Under the pieces are notes generated by a model. It was not told the origin of the DNA and searched no databases. It saw only the letters and a list, made by a program, of their open reading frames with translations. DNA of 64,000 nt from Muribaculaceae bacterium (GTDB lineage: Bacteria > Bacteroidota > Bacteroidia > Bacteroidales > Muribaculaceae). Below, piece by piece: positions 40,567 to 50,816 of the stretch (positions are counted from its first letter, which is position 1; each line of letters opens with the position of its first letter). The position numbers were made by a program, and so were the translations under genes. Where the stretch lies: positions 1 through 64,000 of the forward strand of contig JAFLTW010000004.1 of NCBI GenBank assembly GCA_022509085.1. Reading direction: 5' to 3'.

Positions 40567-41910
40567 TTATTTGGGTAGTTTCCTTATCTGAAGTTTGGAG
40601 AGGCGTATGTAGTCTACGATGGGGCGGTTTGCCGGGCATATGTAGCTGCAGCAGCCGCATTCCATGCAGTTGAGCACCCCGGCCTCGCGCGCCTCCTCGG
40701 CCATGCCGAACTGTCCGAGGTTTTGCAGCAGGTAGGGCTCCAGACTCATGGGGCATACGCTAACGCAGCGGCAGCAGCGGATGCAGGGCGACACGGCTCC
40801 GCGCTCCGATTCCTTTTCGGGCACGATCAGTATGCCGCCGCTCCCTTTGGTCAGCGGGGCTTCCACGGTGCTCATGGCGCGCCCCATCATCGGGCCCCCG
40901 CCTATCACCTTGCCGGTGTTCTCAGGCAGACCGCCCGCGAGCTCTATCAGGTTGTCGGTGGCCATGCCGTTGGCGGCTATGAAGTTGCCTCCGTTCTCTA
41001 CGTCCATTCCCGTTACGGTCACTACTCTTTTCATCAGTGGCTCGCCAAATTTTACGGCACGGTATACGGCGAAGGCCGTGGCTACGTTGTCCACTACGGC
41101 TCCGGCGTCGATCGGTAGTCCTCCTGCCGGTACAACCCGACCCGTGAGGGCCTCGATGAGCTGCTTCTCCCCCCCTTGCGGGTAGGCGGTCCGCAGGGGC
41201 ATCACCTCTATCTCGGGGTAGTCTTTTACGGCGTCTGTCAGGGCGGCGATGGCCTCCGGTTTGTTGGCCTCGATGCCTATAAGTGCCCGGGGTGCCGATG
41301 TGGCTTTCATCAGGTAGCGCAGCCCGGCAACTATCTCTCGTGGGTAGCGGCGCATCAGGGCGTCGTCGCAGGTGAGGTAGGGCTCACACTCCGCGCCGTT
41401 GATGATGAATACGTCAGCTTTCTTCCCTTGGGGTATGGTGAGTTTCACCCTTGTGGGGAAGGCCGCGCCTCCAAGGCCTACGATACCCGCCTGGCCTACT
41501 ATCTCTATTATCTCCTGCCCGCTGAGCCTTTCTATCTCTTCGTCGCTGCGCAGGGGGTGACTCTCGTCGAAGTCTACTCTTTCGGGCCGGGCTCCCTCTT
41601 CGGGTTCAGCCGCCTCTATCAGTATGGCCTCTTTCCAGAGTCCCTGGGCGTCGCGCACCTGTTCTATTTTTTTCACCTTGCCGGCGATGGGGGTGTGCAC
41701 CGGAGCCGACACAAAGCCTCCGGCCTCGGCCACCATCTGGCCTGCCTCCACTTCGTCGCCCGGTTTTACGATGCTTTTCGCCGGGGCACCGATGTGCTGG
41801 CTCAGCAGAAGTCTTACCTCCCGCGGTGCCTCAGTGGCGAGGATAGGCCGGCCGGCTGTAAGTTTCATCGGGTTGGGATGGATGCCCCCTTTCTTAAATC
41901 TCTTCAACAT
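40567..41910 (-). CDS. rsxC: Electron transport complex subunit RsxC/RnfC (start at 41910, MLKRFKKGGIHP)
   Basis: 447 aa; GGIHPNPMKLTAGRPI, INGAECEPYLTCDD, two CxxCxxCxxxC clusters; supplied ORF extends upstream through rsxB. Confidence 0.95.
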   Translation of the reverse strand: MLKRFKKGGIHPNPMKLTAGRPILATEAPREVRLLLSQHIGAPAKSIVKPGDEVEAGQMVAEAGGFVSAPVHTPIAGKVKKIEQVRDAQGLWKEAILIEAAEPEEGARPERVDFDESHPLRSDEEIERLSGQEIIEIVGQAGIVGLGGAAFPTRVKLTIPQGKKADVFIINGAECEPYLTCDDALMRRYPREIVAGLRYLMKATSAPRALIGIEANKPEAIAALTDAVKDYPEIEVMPLRTAYPQGGEKQLIEALTGRVVPAGGLPIDAGAVVDNVATAFAVYRAVKFGEPLMKRVVTVTGMDVENGGNFIAANGMATDNLIELAGGLPENTGKVIGGGPMMGRAMSTVEAPLTKGSGGILIVPEKESERGAVSPCIRCCRCVSVCPMSLEPYLLQNLGQFGMAEEAREAGVLNCMECGCCSYICPANRPIVDYIRLSKLQIRKLPK

Positions 41911-41921
41911 GCTGTGTCTCG

Positions 41922-42749
41922 TTATTTCAGTGGGGCCGGGGCATCCTCGGCCATTATCGATTTTCTGGGACATACTGACACACACTCCAGGCAACTGATG
42001 CATTTGTCGCCGTGGATCGTGGCCAGGAAGCTCTCGAGGGTGATGGCCTCCGACGGACATTTCTTTTTGCAGAGCCCGCAGCCGATGCAGCTCACCTCGC
42101 ATTCCTTCATGGCGAGGGGACCCTTGTTGCGGTTGGAGCAGTTTACGTATACGAGCTGCTTGCCGGGGTGCACCTCGCGCATCTTCGGTAGCGCGCGCGG
42201 ACACGCCTCGAGGCATTTGCCGCAGCCGGTGCATTTGTCTATGTCTACGGTGGGATATTTGTCGCTCTCGGAGAAGGTCATGGCATCGAAGGGGCAGGCT
42301 GCAACACAGTCGCCGAGCCCAAGGCAACCGAAGTTACACGCGGATTCTCCCTGATAGTAGGAGTGCTCGAGGGCACACGATCTTATCCCCTCGAAGTGGT
42401 TTACGAGCTGGCGTGTCTCGCAGGCGGCGTTGCATCTTATCACGGCCACCTTCCTTATCCGTGTTCCCTCTGCCAGGCCCACAATCTTTGCAATCTGGGC
42501 CATCTCCTTGTCGCCGAGTCCGGTGCAGTTCAGCCCGTCGAGGCTGGTGGCTGTGCAGCATGCACGGGCGAAGGCGGCGCAGCCGCTCAGTCCGCAGCCG
42601 CCGCAGTTGGCGCCCGGCAATATGGCCTCCACCTCCGCGATGCGGGGGTCTTCAACCACATTGAACCTCTTTGCCACGAAATAGAGCAGGAGGGCCGCTA
42701 CAATCCCTATCCCGCCCACTATCGCAAGTGATAATACTATATAACTCAT
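41922..42749 (-). CDS. rsxB: Electron transport complex subunit RsxB/RnfB ferredoxin
   Basis: 275 aa; EAILPGANCGGCGLSGCAAFA, several 4Fe-4S CxxCxxCxxxC motifs. Confidence 0.95.
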   Translation of the reverse strand: MSYIVLSLAIVGGIGIVAALLLYFVAKRFNVVEDPRIAEVEAILPGANCGGCGLSGCAAFARACCTATSLDGLNCTGLGDKEMAQIAKIVGLAEGTRIRKVAVIRCNAACETRQLVNHFEGIRSCALEHSYYQGESACNFGCLGLGDCVAACPFDAMTFSESDKYPTVDIDKCTGCGKCLEACPRALPKMREVHPGKQLVYVNCSNRNKGPLAMKECEVSCIGCGLCKKKCPSEAITLESFLATIHGDKCISCLECVSVCPRKSIMAEDAPAPLK

Positions 42750-42766
42750 TTACTCATTTACTCATT
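42746..42766 (-). repeat. Tandem 8-bp repeat ATGAGTAA-ATGAGTAA-ATGAGTTA at the rseC/rsxB junction
   Basis: Read directly; contains the rseC stop and the rsxB start. Confidence 0.9.
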
Positions 42767-43205
42767 TTATAAGCTCGAATGTGAATTCATGGGCCAGCTT
42801 GTGGCGCATGAGGTAGAGCCCGAAGAAGAATACTATCATGGCCCCTATGGCGCTCACGCAGGCGGCCACCTCGCTCCCCGTCAGCAGATAGATCCCTATC
42901 ATCACTGCTATCAGGGCCAGAGAGGGAATCACGGTGATGAGCATCACTGCCTTGCGGTGCAGCCGCTCCGTGCCCCTTACGGTCACGAACTCTCCTACGC
43001 TGTAGGCTGCGGGATCCGACACCTTTACCTCCACCACGTTTTTGTCGGGCAGGAAGTTGCTGCAGAGTTTCCCGGCGGGACATTCGCCGCAGTTGGCCTC
43101 CTCAAGCAGCGAAACGGTGACGGTGCCCTTCTCCGGGTTTATGGCCTTGATGCGGCCCTGATGGTCTATATATTCCACTTCCTGGGAGTCAGAGTCCGTT
43201 TTCAT
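42762..43205 (-). CDS. SoxR-reducing system protein RseC family
   Basis: 147 aa; NCGECPAGKLC cysteine motif, two TM segments; start of rsx operon. Confidence 0.88.
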   Translation of the reverse strand: MKTDSDSQEVEYIDHQGRIKAINPEKGTVTVSLLEEANCGECPAGKLCSNFLPDKNVVEVKVSDPAAYSVGEFVTVRGTERLHRKAVMLITVIPSLALIAVMIGIYLLTGSEVAACVSAIGAMIVFFFGLYLMRHKLAHEFTFELIK

Positions 43206-43929
43206 GAAGATATTGCTGGAATTTTTTTGAGAATTCTTCGTTCATGGCGCGGGGATACCTCACTTCGGCAAACACCTGGGCGAGGTTTTTCTTGCCGTTT
43301 TCCTCCACATATTTCCTGTTGGGCCCGTATTGCTCTTTTACCTTGAATATCTCCACCACCTCCCTGTCGCTTGGGTCGTGGTATTCCTCGCTGTGGAGCA
43401 GGCCGTCGAGCTCGAGCCGCTCCGTGGGCTCGCCCTCGCCTTCAGGCCAGCCGAGTGCTATGCAGGCTACGGGCACCACCATCTTAGGCAGCTTGAGCAG
43501 TTTGGCTATCTCCGGGGCGTTGAAGGTCACGGTGCCGAGATAGCACGTGCCCAGGCCCTGCCGCTCGGCAATGGTCACCACCTGCTGGGCGTAGATCACG
43601 GCGTCGGCGAAGGCTGACAGGAAAGTGATGGTGTTGTCGAAGCCGGCGTCGGCGCCGCTCACCTCACACCATCGGGTAAAGCGGTGAAGGTCGGCGCATA
43701 TCGTCAGCAATACGGGCGCCCCCGTGGCTGCAGGCTGCGAGAAGTGCAGCTTCGCCAGCTCTGCGCGTCGCGCCTCGTCGCGTGTCACCACTACGCTGTA
43801 GAGCTGCATGTTGCTCGTGGTGGGTGCCTTCATCGCTGCAGCGAGCACCTCCCTCAGCAGGGGGTCGTACACCTCGCGCGATGAAAATTTACGCACGCTC
43901 CGACGGTTTGTGAAATATGTATCTATCAT
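43189..43929 (-). CDS. Nitroreductase family protein
   Basis: 246 aa; FTNRRSVRKFSSREV, AAMKAPTTSNMQLYSVV, QGLGTCYLGTV. Confidence 0.92.
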   Translation of the reverse strand: MIDTYFTNRRSVRKFSSREVYDPLLREVLAAAMKAPTTSNMQLYSVVVTRDEARRAELAKLHFSQPAATGAPVLLTICADLHRFTRWCEVSGADAGFDNTITFLSAFADAVIYAQQVVTIAERQGLGTCYLGTVTFNAPEIAKLLKLPKMVVPVACIALGWPEGEGEPTERLELDGLLHSEEYHDPSDREVVEIFKVKEQYGPNRKYVEENGKKNLAQVFAEVRYPRAMNEEFSKKFQQYLHENGL

Positions 43930-44054
43930 TATTTTTTAAATCGTTGATACAGTTTGAAGAAGACTTTTCTGTGAATTTTTTCCTTTGCAAAATTAAAAAT
44001 TTTTTATCAAATTTGCCAACAATTTCAAAATTCCAATTGGAAAAATTACCTAAA

Positions 44055-46610
44055 ATGGACAACTTATTTTCTATAATCGAACCTAAATCATACACCTACA
44101 ACGATGTCTATGCGGCCTCTCTTGAATATTTCAAGGGCGACGAGCTCGCTGCCCGCGTGTGGTCGAGCAAGTATGCGCTGAAAGATTCTTTCGGAAATAT
44201 CTACGAGAAGACGCCCGACGATATGCACCGCCGCATCGCACGCGAGATTGCGCGCATCGAGGCGAAATATCCCAACCCCATGAGCGAGCAGGAGGTCTAT
44301 GAGCTCCTTAAGGATTTCCGCTATATCGTGCCCCAGGGCAGCCCTATGGCCGGCATTGGCAACGATTTCCAGGTGGGCTCGCTCTCCAATTGCTTCGTGA
44401 TCGGGCTCGACGGCAAACCCGACTCCTATGGCGGCATTATCCGTATCGACGAGGAGCAGGTGCAGCTCATGAAGCGTCGCGGTGGCGTGGGCCACGACCT
44501 CAGCCATATCCGCCCGAAGGGTATGCCGGTGAAGAATTCCGCCCTCACCAGCACCGGCCTTGTCCCCTTTATGGAACGCTACTCTAATTCCACGCGAGAG
44601 GTGGCGCAAGACGGACGCCGGGGGGCCCTTATGATGACGGTAAGCATCAAGCATCCCGACTCCGAGTCGTTTATCGATGCGAAGATGCAGGAGGGGAAGG
44701 TCACCGGTGCCAATGTCTCCGTGAGGATCGACGACGATTTCATGAAGGCCGCCACTTCGGGTACGCCTTATCTCCAGACGTTCCCCGTCGACTCCCCCGA
44801 TCCGGACACAACGAAAGAGGTGGATGCCACGGCGATTTGGAACAAGATTGTGCATAATGCCTGGAAGAGCGCCGAGCCCGGTGTGCTCTTCTGGGATACC
44901 ATCACCCGTGAGAGTGTGCCCGACTGCTATGCCGACCTCGGCTTCCAGACCATCTCCACAAATCCCTGCGGCGAGATTCCGCTCTGCCCCTACGACAGCT
45001 GTCGCCTGGTGGCCATCAATCTCTACAGCTATGTCGACAAGCCCTTTACCCCTGAGGCCCGGTTCAATTTCGAGCTTTTCCGTGATCATGTGGGGAAGGC
45101 GCAGCGCATCATGGACGACATCATCGACCTGGAGATGGAGAAGATCGATACGATTATCGCGAAGATTAAGGAAGACCCGGAGACGGAGGAGGTGAAGGCC
45201 TCGGAGCTCAACCTCTGGGAGAAGATACGCAGCAAGACCCTGAAGGGTCGCCGCACGGGATGCGGCACTACGGGCGAGGGCGACATGCTCGCCGCACTGG
45301 GCTACCGCTATGGCACGCCCGAGGCCACGGCTTTCTCGGCCGAGGTGCATAAGGCCCTGGCTCTGGCTTACTACAACGCGAGTGTCGATATGGCCGCTGA
45401 ACGCGGTGCGTTCGAGGTCTATGATGCCGAGCGTGAGAAGAACAATCCTTTCATCCTCCGCCTTAAGGAGGCCGACCCGGCCCTCTATGAGAAGATGGTG
45501 AGGCAGGGACGCCGCAACATCGCCTGCCTGACCATAGCCCCTACGGGCACTACCTCGATAATGACGCAGACCACCTCCGGCATCGAGCCGGTGTTCCTCC
45601 CCGTCTACAAGCGGCGCCGCAAGGTGAACCCCTCCGACGAGAATGTCTCCATAGATTTCGTCGACGAGGTGGGCGACGCTTTCGAGGAGTATGTGGTCTA
45701 CCATCATAAGTTCCTCGAGTGGATGAAGGCGCAGGGCATCGAGCCGAAGGCTAAGATGACGGCCGAGGAAATCGACGATCTGATCCGCCGCTCCCCTTAT
45801 AATATGGCCACGGCCAATGAGATAGACTGGGTGGAGAAGGTGAAGATGCAGGGCGCCGTGCAGAAATGGGTGGACCATTCCATCTCCGTCACCATCAACC
45901 TCCCTGCCGACGTTACCGAAGAACTGGTGGGCCGGCTCTATGTGGAGGCCTGGAAGGCCGGTTGCAAGGGTTGCACCGTATATCGCGACGGCTCGCGCAA
46001 CAATGTGCTGGAGGCCGTGGAGAAACCCGAGGAGGCCAATCCCGTCATCGCGCCGCCTGAAATCCTGGTGAAGCGGCCCAACGAGCTCGACGCGGACGTG
46101 GTGCGCTTCCAGAACAATAAGGAGAAGTGGATTGCTTTCGTCGGGCTGGTGGACGGGCGCCCCTACGAGATCTTTACGGGTCTCGCCGACGACGACGACG
46201 GCATCTTCTGCCCGAAGAGCGTCACCTCCGGTAAGATTATCAAGGCTACCGACGACCAGGGTCGCAAGCGCTACGACTTCCAGTTTATCAATAAGCGTGG
46301 ATATAAGACCACTATCGAGGGACTATCGGAGAAGTTCAATCCGGAGTTCTGGAACTATGCGAAACTCATCTCCGGTGTGCTCCGCTACGGTATGCCTATC
46401 GACCAGGTGCTGAAACTCGTGGGAGGCCTCGAACTCGACTCCACAAGCATCAACACGTGGAAAAACGGTGTGGAGCGTGCCCTGAAGAAATATATCCCCG
46501 ACGGCACCCAGGCCTCGGGCAAGAAGTGCCCCAACTGCGGCCAGGAGACCCTGGTATATCAGGAGGGCTGCCTCATCTGCAAGAATTGCGGTTCGTCGCG
46601 CTGCGGCTAA
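44055..46610 (+). CDS. nrdJ: Adenosylcobalamin-dependent ribonucleoside-diphosphate reductase (class II RNR)
   Basis: 851 aa from MDNLFSIIEPKSYTY; GSLSNCFVIG, NPCGEIPLCPYDSC, GRRTGCGTTGEGDMLAALG, C-terminal Cys-rich tail CPNCGQETL..CLICKNCGSSRCG. Confidence 0.94.
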   Translation: MDNLFSIIEPKSYTYNDVYAASLEYFKGDELAARVWSSKYALKDSFGNIYEKTPDDMHRRIAREIARIEAKYPNPMSEQEVYELLKDFRYIVPQGSPMAGIGNDFQVGSLSNCFVIGLDGKPDSYGGIIRIDEEQVQLMKRRGGVGHDLSHIRPKGMPVKNSALTSTGLVPFMERYSNSTREVAQDGRRGALMMTVSIKHPDSESFIDAKMQEGKVTGANVSVRIDDDFMKAATSGTPYLQTFPVDSPDPDTTKEVDATAIWNKIVHNAWKSAEPGVLFWDTITRESVPDCYADLGFQTISTNPCGEIPLCPYDSCRLVAINLYSYVDKPFTPEARFNFELFRDHVGKAQRIMDDIIDLEMEKIDTIIAKIKEDPETEEVKASELNLWEKIRSKTLKGRRTGCGTTGEGDMLAALGYRYGTPEATAFSAEVHKALALAYYNASVDMAAERGAFEVYDAEREKNNPFILRLKEADPALYEKMVRQGRRNIACLTIAPTGTTSIMTQTTSGIEPVFLPVYKRRRKVNPSDENVSIDFVDEVGDAFEEYVVYHHKFLEWMKAQGIEPKAKMTAEEIDDLIRRSPYNMATANEIDWVEKVKMQGAVQKWVDHSISVTINLPADVTEELVGRLYVEAWKAGCKGCTVYRDGSRNNVLEAVEKPEEANPVIAPPEILVKRPNELDADVVRFQNNKEKWIAFVGLVDGRPYEIFTGLADDDDGIFCPKSVTSGKIIKATDDQGRKRYDFQFINKRGYKTTIEGLSEKFNPEFWNYAKLISGVLRYGMPIDQVLKLVGGLELDSTSINTWKNGVERALKKYIPDGTQASGKKCPNCGQETLVYQEGCLICKNCGSSRCG

Positions 46611-46662
46611 AGCCCGGTTCTCTGCCCTCCTCTAAAATCTTGTACTCAAAAACTCAACGACT

Positions 46663-49341
46663 ATGAAAATACATTTTCATCTTAACTATCACACCACGTG
46701 GGGCGAGAGCCTCTACCTGGTGGGCTCGGTGGCGGCGCTCGGAGGCGGCGACCCCGAAAAGGCGATAGAAATGACTCTTACGGGTCCCGATATGTGGGAG
46801 GTGGAGGTGGATCTGCCGGCCACGACCCCCGAATTTGACTATTCTTTTGTGGTGAAGGCTCCCGGTCAGGCCTGGCGCTTTGAGTGGGGCAAGCCACACC
46901 GTTTCACCCCCGGCAAGGGTGTGGGACATTATTCGGTCTTCTCCAACTGGCAGGATCTCCCCCACGACAAGCCGTTTTATTCCTCGGCTTTTACCGACGG
47001 TATCTTCCGCCGTGCCGACCGCTCTGCCGATGCCGACCTTAAGGGTGGCATGGTGAGGCTCAGTGTCAGCGCGCCGGTAGTGAAGCCCGACGAGTATGTC
47101 GTGGTGTGCGGCGAGGGCGACCTGCTGGGCAATTGGGATCCGGCCAAGGCTCCGCGCATGGCAGATGCCGGCTATCCGGTGTGGCAGATCACCCTGCCGC
47201 TCGACAGGCTCCCCGTGCCTTTTGAATATAAGTTTGCTGTCTTCAATCCCGCTACGGGCGAGCTTCGCCGCTGGGAAGACTGCCCCAACCGCATCTTCGG
47301 TATCCGCTCCACTCAGAGCACGGAGGCTATCGTGGTCGAAGGTCTCCGCTTTGTGGCCGGTGGCCACAACTGGAAGGGAGCCGGAACGGCAATCCCCGTC
47401 TTCTCCATCCGTACGGAAGAGGATTTCGGTGTGGGCGACTTTGTGTCGTTGCGCAAGATGGCCGACTGGTGCGCCCTTACGGGGCAGAATATCCTTCAGG
47501 TGCTCCCCGTCAACGACACCATGAAGACCATGACGTGGAAAGACTCCTATCCCTACAGCGCAAACTCGAGCTTCGCACTCCATCCCATGTATCTGCGTCT
47601 GGAGGAGGTGGGCGTGCCCAAGAATCCCGACAAGAGGAAATATTACGAAGACCTTCGCCGCGAGCTTAACGCTCTGACGGAAATCGACTATGAGAGGGTC
47701 AACAATGCCAAGCAGGCCTACCTGCGCGAGGTATTTGCGGAGAGCGGCAAGGACACCCTGGCCGGCAAACCCTTCGCGGAGTTTGTGAAGAAAAACGAGG
47801 AGTGGCTCTTCCCCTATGCCGCCTGGTGTGTGCTCCGCGATAAGTTCGCCACCTCCAACCCCGCCAACTGGAAGGAGTATGCCGTCTATGATCAGGAGCG
47901 TGTGGAAGCTCTGCGTAAGGCCAACAGGGAAGCTTTCGACTATTACTATTTCCTGCAATATCATCTCGACCGCCAGCTACGCGAAACCCGCGACTATGCC
48001 CATGCGAAGGGTATCGTGCTCAAGGGCGACATACCCATCGGTGTGGGCCGCGACAGTGTCGACGCATGGCAGAAGTCGCGACTCTTCAATATGGACTGCC
48101 AGGCGGGTGCGCCGCCCGACGATTTCTCCGTGCTCGGTCAGAACTGGGGCTTCCCGACCTACAACTGGGAGGAGATGGCTGCCGACGGCTTTATGTGGTG
48201 GAGAAACCGTTTCGGCAAGATGGCCGATTTCTTCGATGCCTACCGCATCGACCATATCCTGGGTTTCTTCAGGATCTGGCAGATTCCCATCGACTGCATC
48301 CACGGTCTGCTGGGTTATTTCAACCCCGCACTCCCCTTCTCTCCTGAGGAGATGCGCAACAATTATGACTTCTGGATTAATCCCGATGTCCAGTGCCGCC
48401 CGCTTATCCTCGACTGGATGCTCGGCGATTTCTTCGGCCACCATGCACAGGAGGTGCGCGAGAAGTATCTTGACTACAACGGCGATGGCCGCTACCGCCT
48501 TAAGGAGGAGTTTGACTCCCAGCGCAAGGTGAAGGCCCATTTCGATAAGCTTGAAGACACGGAAGCCAACCGCCATATGCGCGACGGTCTGCTGGGCCTC
48601 ATTGACCAGGTGCTCTTCGTGGAAGATCCCTATCGCCCGGGGCACTACCACCCCAGGATCTCCGGCCAGTTCTCCTACCAGTTCCGTATTCTTTCCGACT
48701 ATGAGAAGTGGTGTTTCAACAGGCTCTACAATAATTTCTACTATCACCGCCACAACGATTTCTGGTATGGCAAGGCTATGTGGAAACTTCCCCCTCTGCT
48801 TGACTCAACGGATATGCTCACGTGTGCGGAAGACCTTGGTATGATTCCCGACTGCGTGCCCGAGGTGATGCACCGCCTCGAGATCCTTTCTCTCGAGATC
48901 CAGAGGATGCCGAAAGACCCCAAGGTGGAGTTCGGCAACACATGGCATTACCCCTACTACAGTGTCTGCACTACCTCTACCCACGATATGCCGGGCATAC
49001 GTGCATGGTGGGAAGATGACCATGACCGCTCACAGCGCTTCTTCAACAATGTGCTGGGCGAGCATGGCGGCGCTCCCTATTTCGCCGAGCCCTGGCTCTG
49101 CGAGAAGATTGTGAAGCTCCATCTTGACTCTCCCTCCATGCTCTGCGTGCTTCCCTGGCAGGACTGGGTGGCCACCAGCGGCGAACTGCGCCGCGAGCAA
49201 CCGGCGGAAGAGCAGATCAACGAGCCGGCAAACTCCGAGCACTATTGGCGCTACAGGATGCACCTGCCCGTGGAGCGGCTGCTCCGTGAACAGGAGTTCA
49301 ACAACCGCCTGAAAATCTGGATTACAGAATCGAATCGATGA
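46663..49341 (+). CDS. malQ: 4-alpha-glucanotransferase with two N-terminal CBM20 domains
   Basis: 892 aa; LKGDIPIGVGRDSVDAW, YRIDHILGFFRIW, CAEDLGMIPDCVP, starch-binding modules LVGSVAALGGGDPEKAIEM and VVCGEGDLLGNWDPAKA. Confidence 0.94.
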   Translation: MKIHFHLNYHTTWGESLYLVGSVAALGGGDPEKAIEMTLTGPDMWEVEVDLPATTPEFDYSFVVKAPGQAWRFEWGKPHRFTPGKGVGHYSVFSNWQDLPHDKPFYSSAFTDGIFRRADRSADADLKGGMVRLSVSAPVVKPDEYVVVCGEGDLLGNWDPAKAPRMADAGYPVWQITLPLDRLPVPFEYKFAVFNPATGELRRWEDCPNRIFGIRSTQSTEAIVVEGLRFVAGGHNWKGAGTAIPVFSIRTEEDFGVGDFVSLRKMADWCALTGQNILQVLPVNDTMKTMTWKDSYPYSANSSFALHPMYLRLEEVGVPKNPDKRKYYEDLRRELNALTEIDYERVNNAKQAYLREVFAESGKDTLAGKPFAEFVKKNEEWLFPYAAWCVLRDKFATSNPANWKEYAVYDQERVEALRKANREAFDYYYFLQYHLDRQLRETRDYAHAKGIVLKGDIPIGVGRDSVDAWQKSRLFNMDCQAGAPPDDFSVLGQNWGFPTYNWEEMAADGFMWWRNRFGKMADFFDAYRIDHILGFFRIWQIPIDCIHGLLGYFNPALPFSPEEMRNNYDFWINPDVQCRPLILDWMLGDFFGHHAQEVREKYLDYNGDGRYRLKEEFDSQRKVKAHFDKLEDTEANRHMRDGLLGLIDQVLFVEDPYRPGHYHPRISGQFSYQFRILSDYEKWCFNRLYNNFYYHRHNDFWYGKAMWKLPPLLDSTDMLTCAEDLGMIPDCVPEVMHRLEILSLEIQRMPKDPKVEFGNTWHYPYYSVCTTSTHDMPGIRAWWEDDHDRSQRFFNNVLGEHGGAPYFAEPWLCEKIVKLHLDSPSMLCVLPWQDWVATSGELRREQPAEEQINEPANSEHYWRYRMHLPVERLLREQEFNNRLKIWITESNR

Positions 49342-50320
49342 CCGTAAGTGCGGCCATGGCCCGCACTACGGGCACGGCCCTGACTGCCACGCAGGGGTCA
49401 TGACGACCCGGCACGGTCTCTATGAAGGTCTCCCCTTCCTCGCTTAGCAGAGGGAGGGGCTTTCCTATTGTTGGGGTTGGCTTGAAGGCTACGCGCAGCG
49501 TCACGGGCATCCCCGTGCTTATGCCCCCCAGCACCCCTCCGTTGTGGTTGGTGCGTGTCTTTACGCTGTTCCCTGACTCATTATCTGAGTCGATATAGAA
49601 TTCGTCGATCACCTCGCTGCCGCGTTTTGTGGCCATCTCGAAGCCGTCGCCTATCTCTACGCCCTTGGCGGCGTTGATGCTCATCATGGCGGCGGCGAGC
49701 CGTGCGTTGAGCTTTCCGAATACGGGGTCGCCCACTCCTGCCGGCAGTCCGCTGATGGTGCACTCCACTATGCCTCCTACGGAGTCGAGGTCGAGGCGCA
49801 CCCTCTCCACCTCCTCCATGAGCTTCTCATGGCTTCCTCGGATGGTGCCCACTTGCGTCAGCCTTGCCTCGATTGCAACTCCCCTGGCGAGGAGCCACTG
49901 CTCGGCAAGAGCTCCGGCCACGACGCGGCATGCCGTCTCGCGTGCGGAGGCTCGGCCGCCGCCGCGATGGTCGCGTAGCCCGTATTTGGCCCGGTAGGTG
50001 TAGTCGGCATGGTTGGGCCGGTAGGCCGTGGCCAGCTTGCCGTAGTCTTGCGAGCGGGTGTCTTTGTTGCGGATTATGAAACCAATGGGTGTGCCGAGGG
50101 TCAGGCCTTCGGGGGTCAGGCCGGAAAGGAACTCCGGGAGGTCGTCTTCGCGTCGTTGCGTCGTTCCGCGTTGGCCGGGACGCCGCTCGGCCATTCTGCG
50201 GGCCAGGAAGTCGAAGTCTATCTTGAAGCCGGCGGGAAATCCGTCGATCACCCCGCCGATGGCAGGTCCGTGGCTCTCGCCGAAGGTCGTGAGCCGCACT
50301 CTTTCGCCAAATGTATTCAT
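49322..50320 (-). CDS. aroC: Chorismate synthase
   Basis: 332 aa; TTFGESHGPAIGGVIDGFPAG, DHRGGGRASARETA, GISTGMPVTLRVAFKPTPTI; 3' end overlaps malQ by 20 bp. Confidence 0.96.
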   Translation of the reverse strand: MNTFGERVRLTTFGESHGPAIGGVIDGFPAGFKIDFDFLARRMAERRPGQRGTTQRREDDLPEFLSGLTPEGLTLGTPIGFIIRNKDTRSQDYGKLATAYRPNHADYTYRAKYGLRDHRGGGRASARETACRVVAGALAEQWLLARGVAIEARLTQVGTIRGSHEKLMEEVERVRLDLDSVGGIVECTISGLPAGVGDPVFGKLNARLAAAMMSINAAKGVEIGDGFEMATKRGSEVIDEFYIDSDNESGNSVKTRTNHNGGVLGGISTGMPVTLRVAFKPTPTIGKPLPLLSEEGETFIETVPGRHDPCVAVRAVPVVRAMAALTVIDSIL

Positions 50321-50450
50321 GCCTGAACGTTAATTGGTTTCTGCCGCAAATTTAATACATTTTTTCCAATTATCGGCTCCCCTCCGGGCGTGCCGACGTT
50401 TTCCCAACAATGTACGCCTCTCAGTTGTTATATCATAAAAATCTGATACT

Positions 50451-50798
50451 ATGAAAAAGGAAGAATTTCTGCAGGCCATCACAGGCCTGGTATGGGTCTA
50501 TATAAACAATGAAGACCTTCAGGGGCGCAACGCCCAGATTACGGTGAATCCGGAATTGCTTTATGTCGACCTTATTACGGAAGAGGAGTTTCAGGATAGC
50601 CTGCTCTATTCCCAGGAGGCCATTGAGAATGCGGCTTATGCGCATGACGCGGCCCAGTATGAGGCCATGGACTATCAGGCTGCCCAGAACCCCGACTTCT
50701 ATCCTGCCTGGAAACTGGTGACGAAAGACGCCGAGGGCAAGACCGTGCCCGACGATGCAGCAATAGCGGCAATCGCCGACAATTACTTCAAGGATTAA
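50451..50798 (+). CDS. Hypothetical protein (115 aa)
   Basis: Complete ORF with RBS-like upstream; no recognised family. Confidence 0.6.
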   Translation: MKKEEFLQAITGLVWVYINNEDLQGRNAQITVNPELLYVDLITEEEFQDSLLYSQEAIENAAYAHDAAQYEAMDYQAAQNPDFYPAWKLVTKDAEGKTVPDDAAIAAIADNYFKD

Positions 50799-50816
50799 GT
50801 CCTGATCGGCTTGCTC

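Noticed and set aside
41176-42354. 392-aa plus-strand ORF opposite rsxC/rsxB
   Set aside because: Antisense shadow; sense strand encodes ferredoxin-type proteins
43930-44054. Possible cobalamin riboswitch before the B12-dependent RNR
   Set aside because: Gap is too short and AT-rich; no B12-box-like sequence seen
44088-45878. 596-aa minus-strand ORF opposite nrdJ
   Set aside because: Antisense shadow ORF, His/Leu-rich, no motif support
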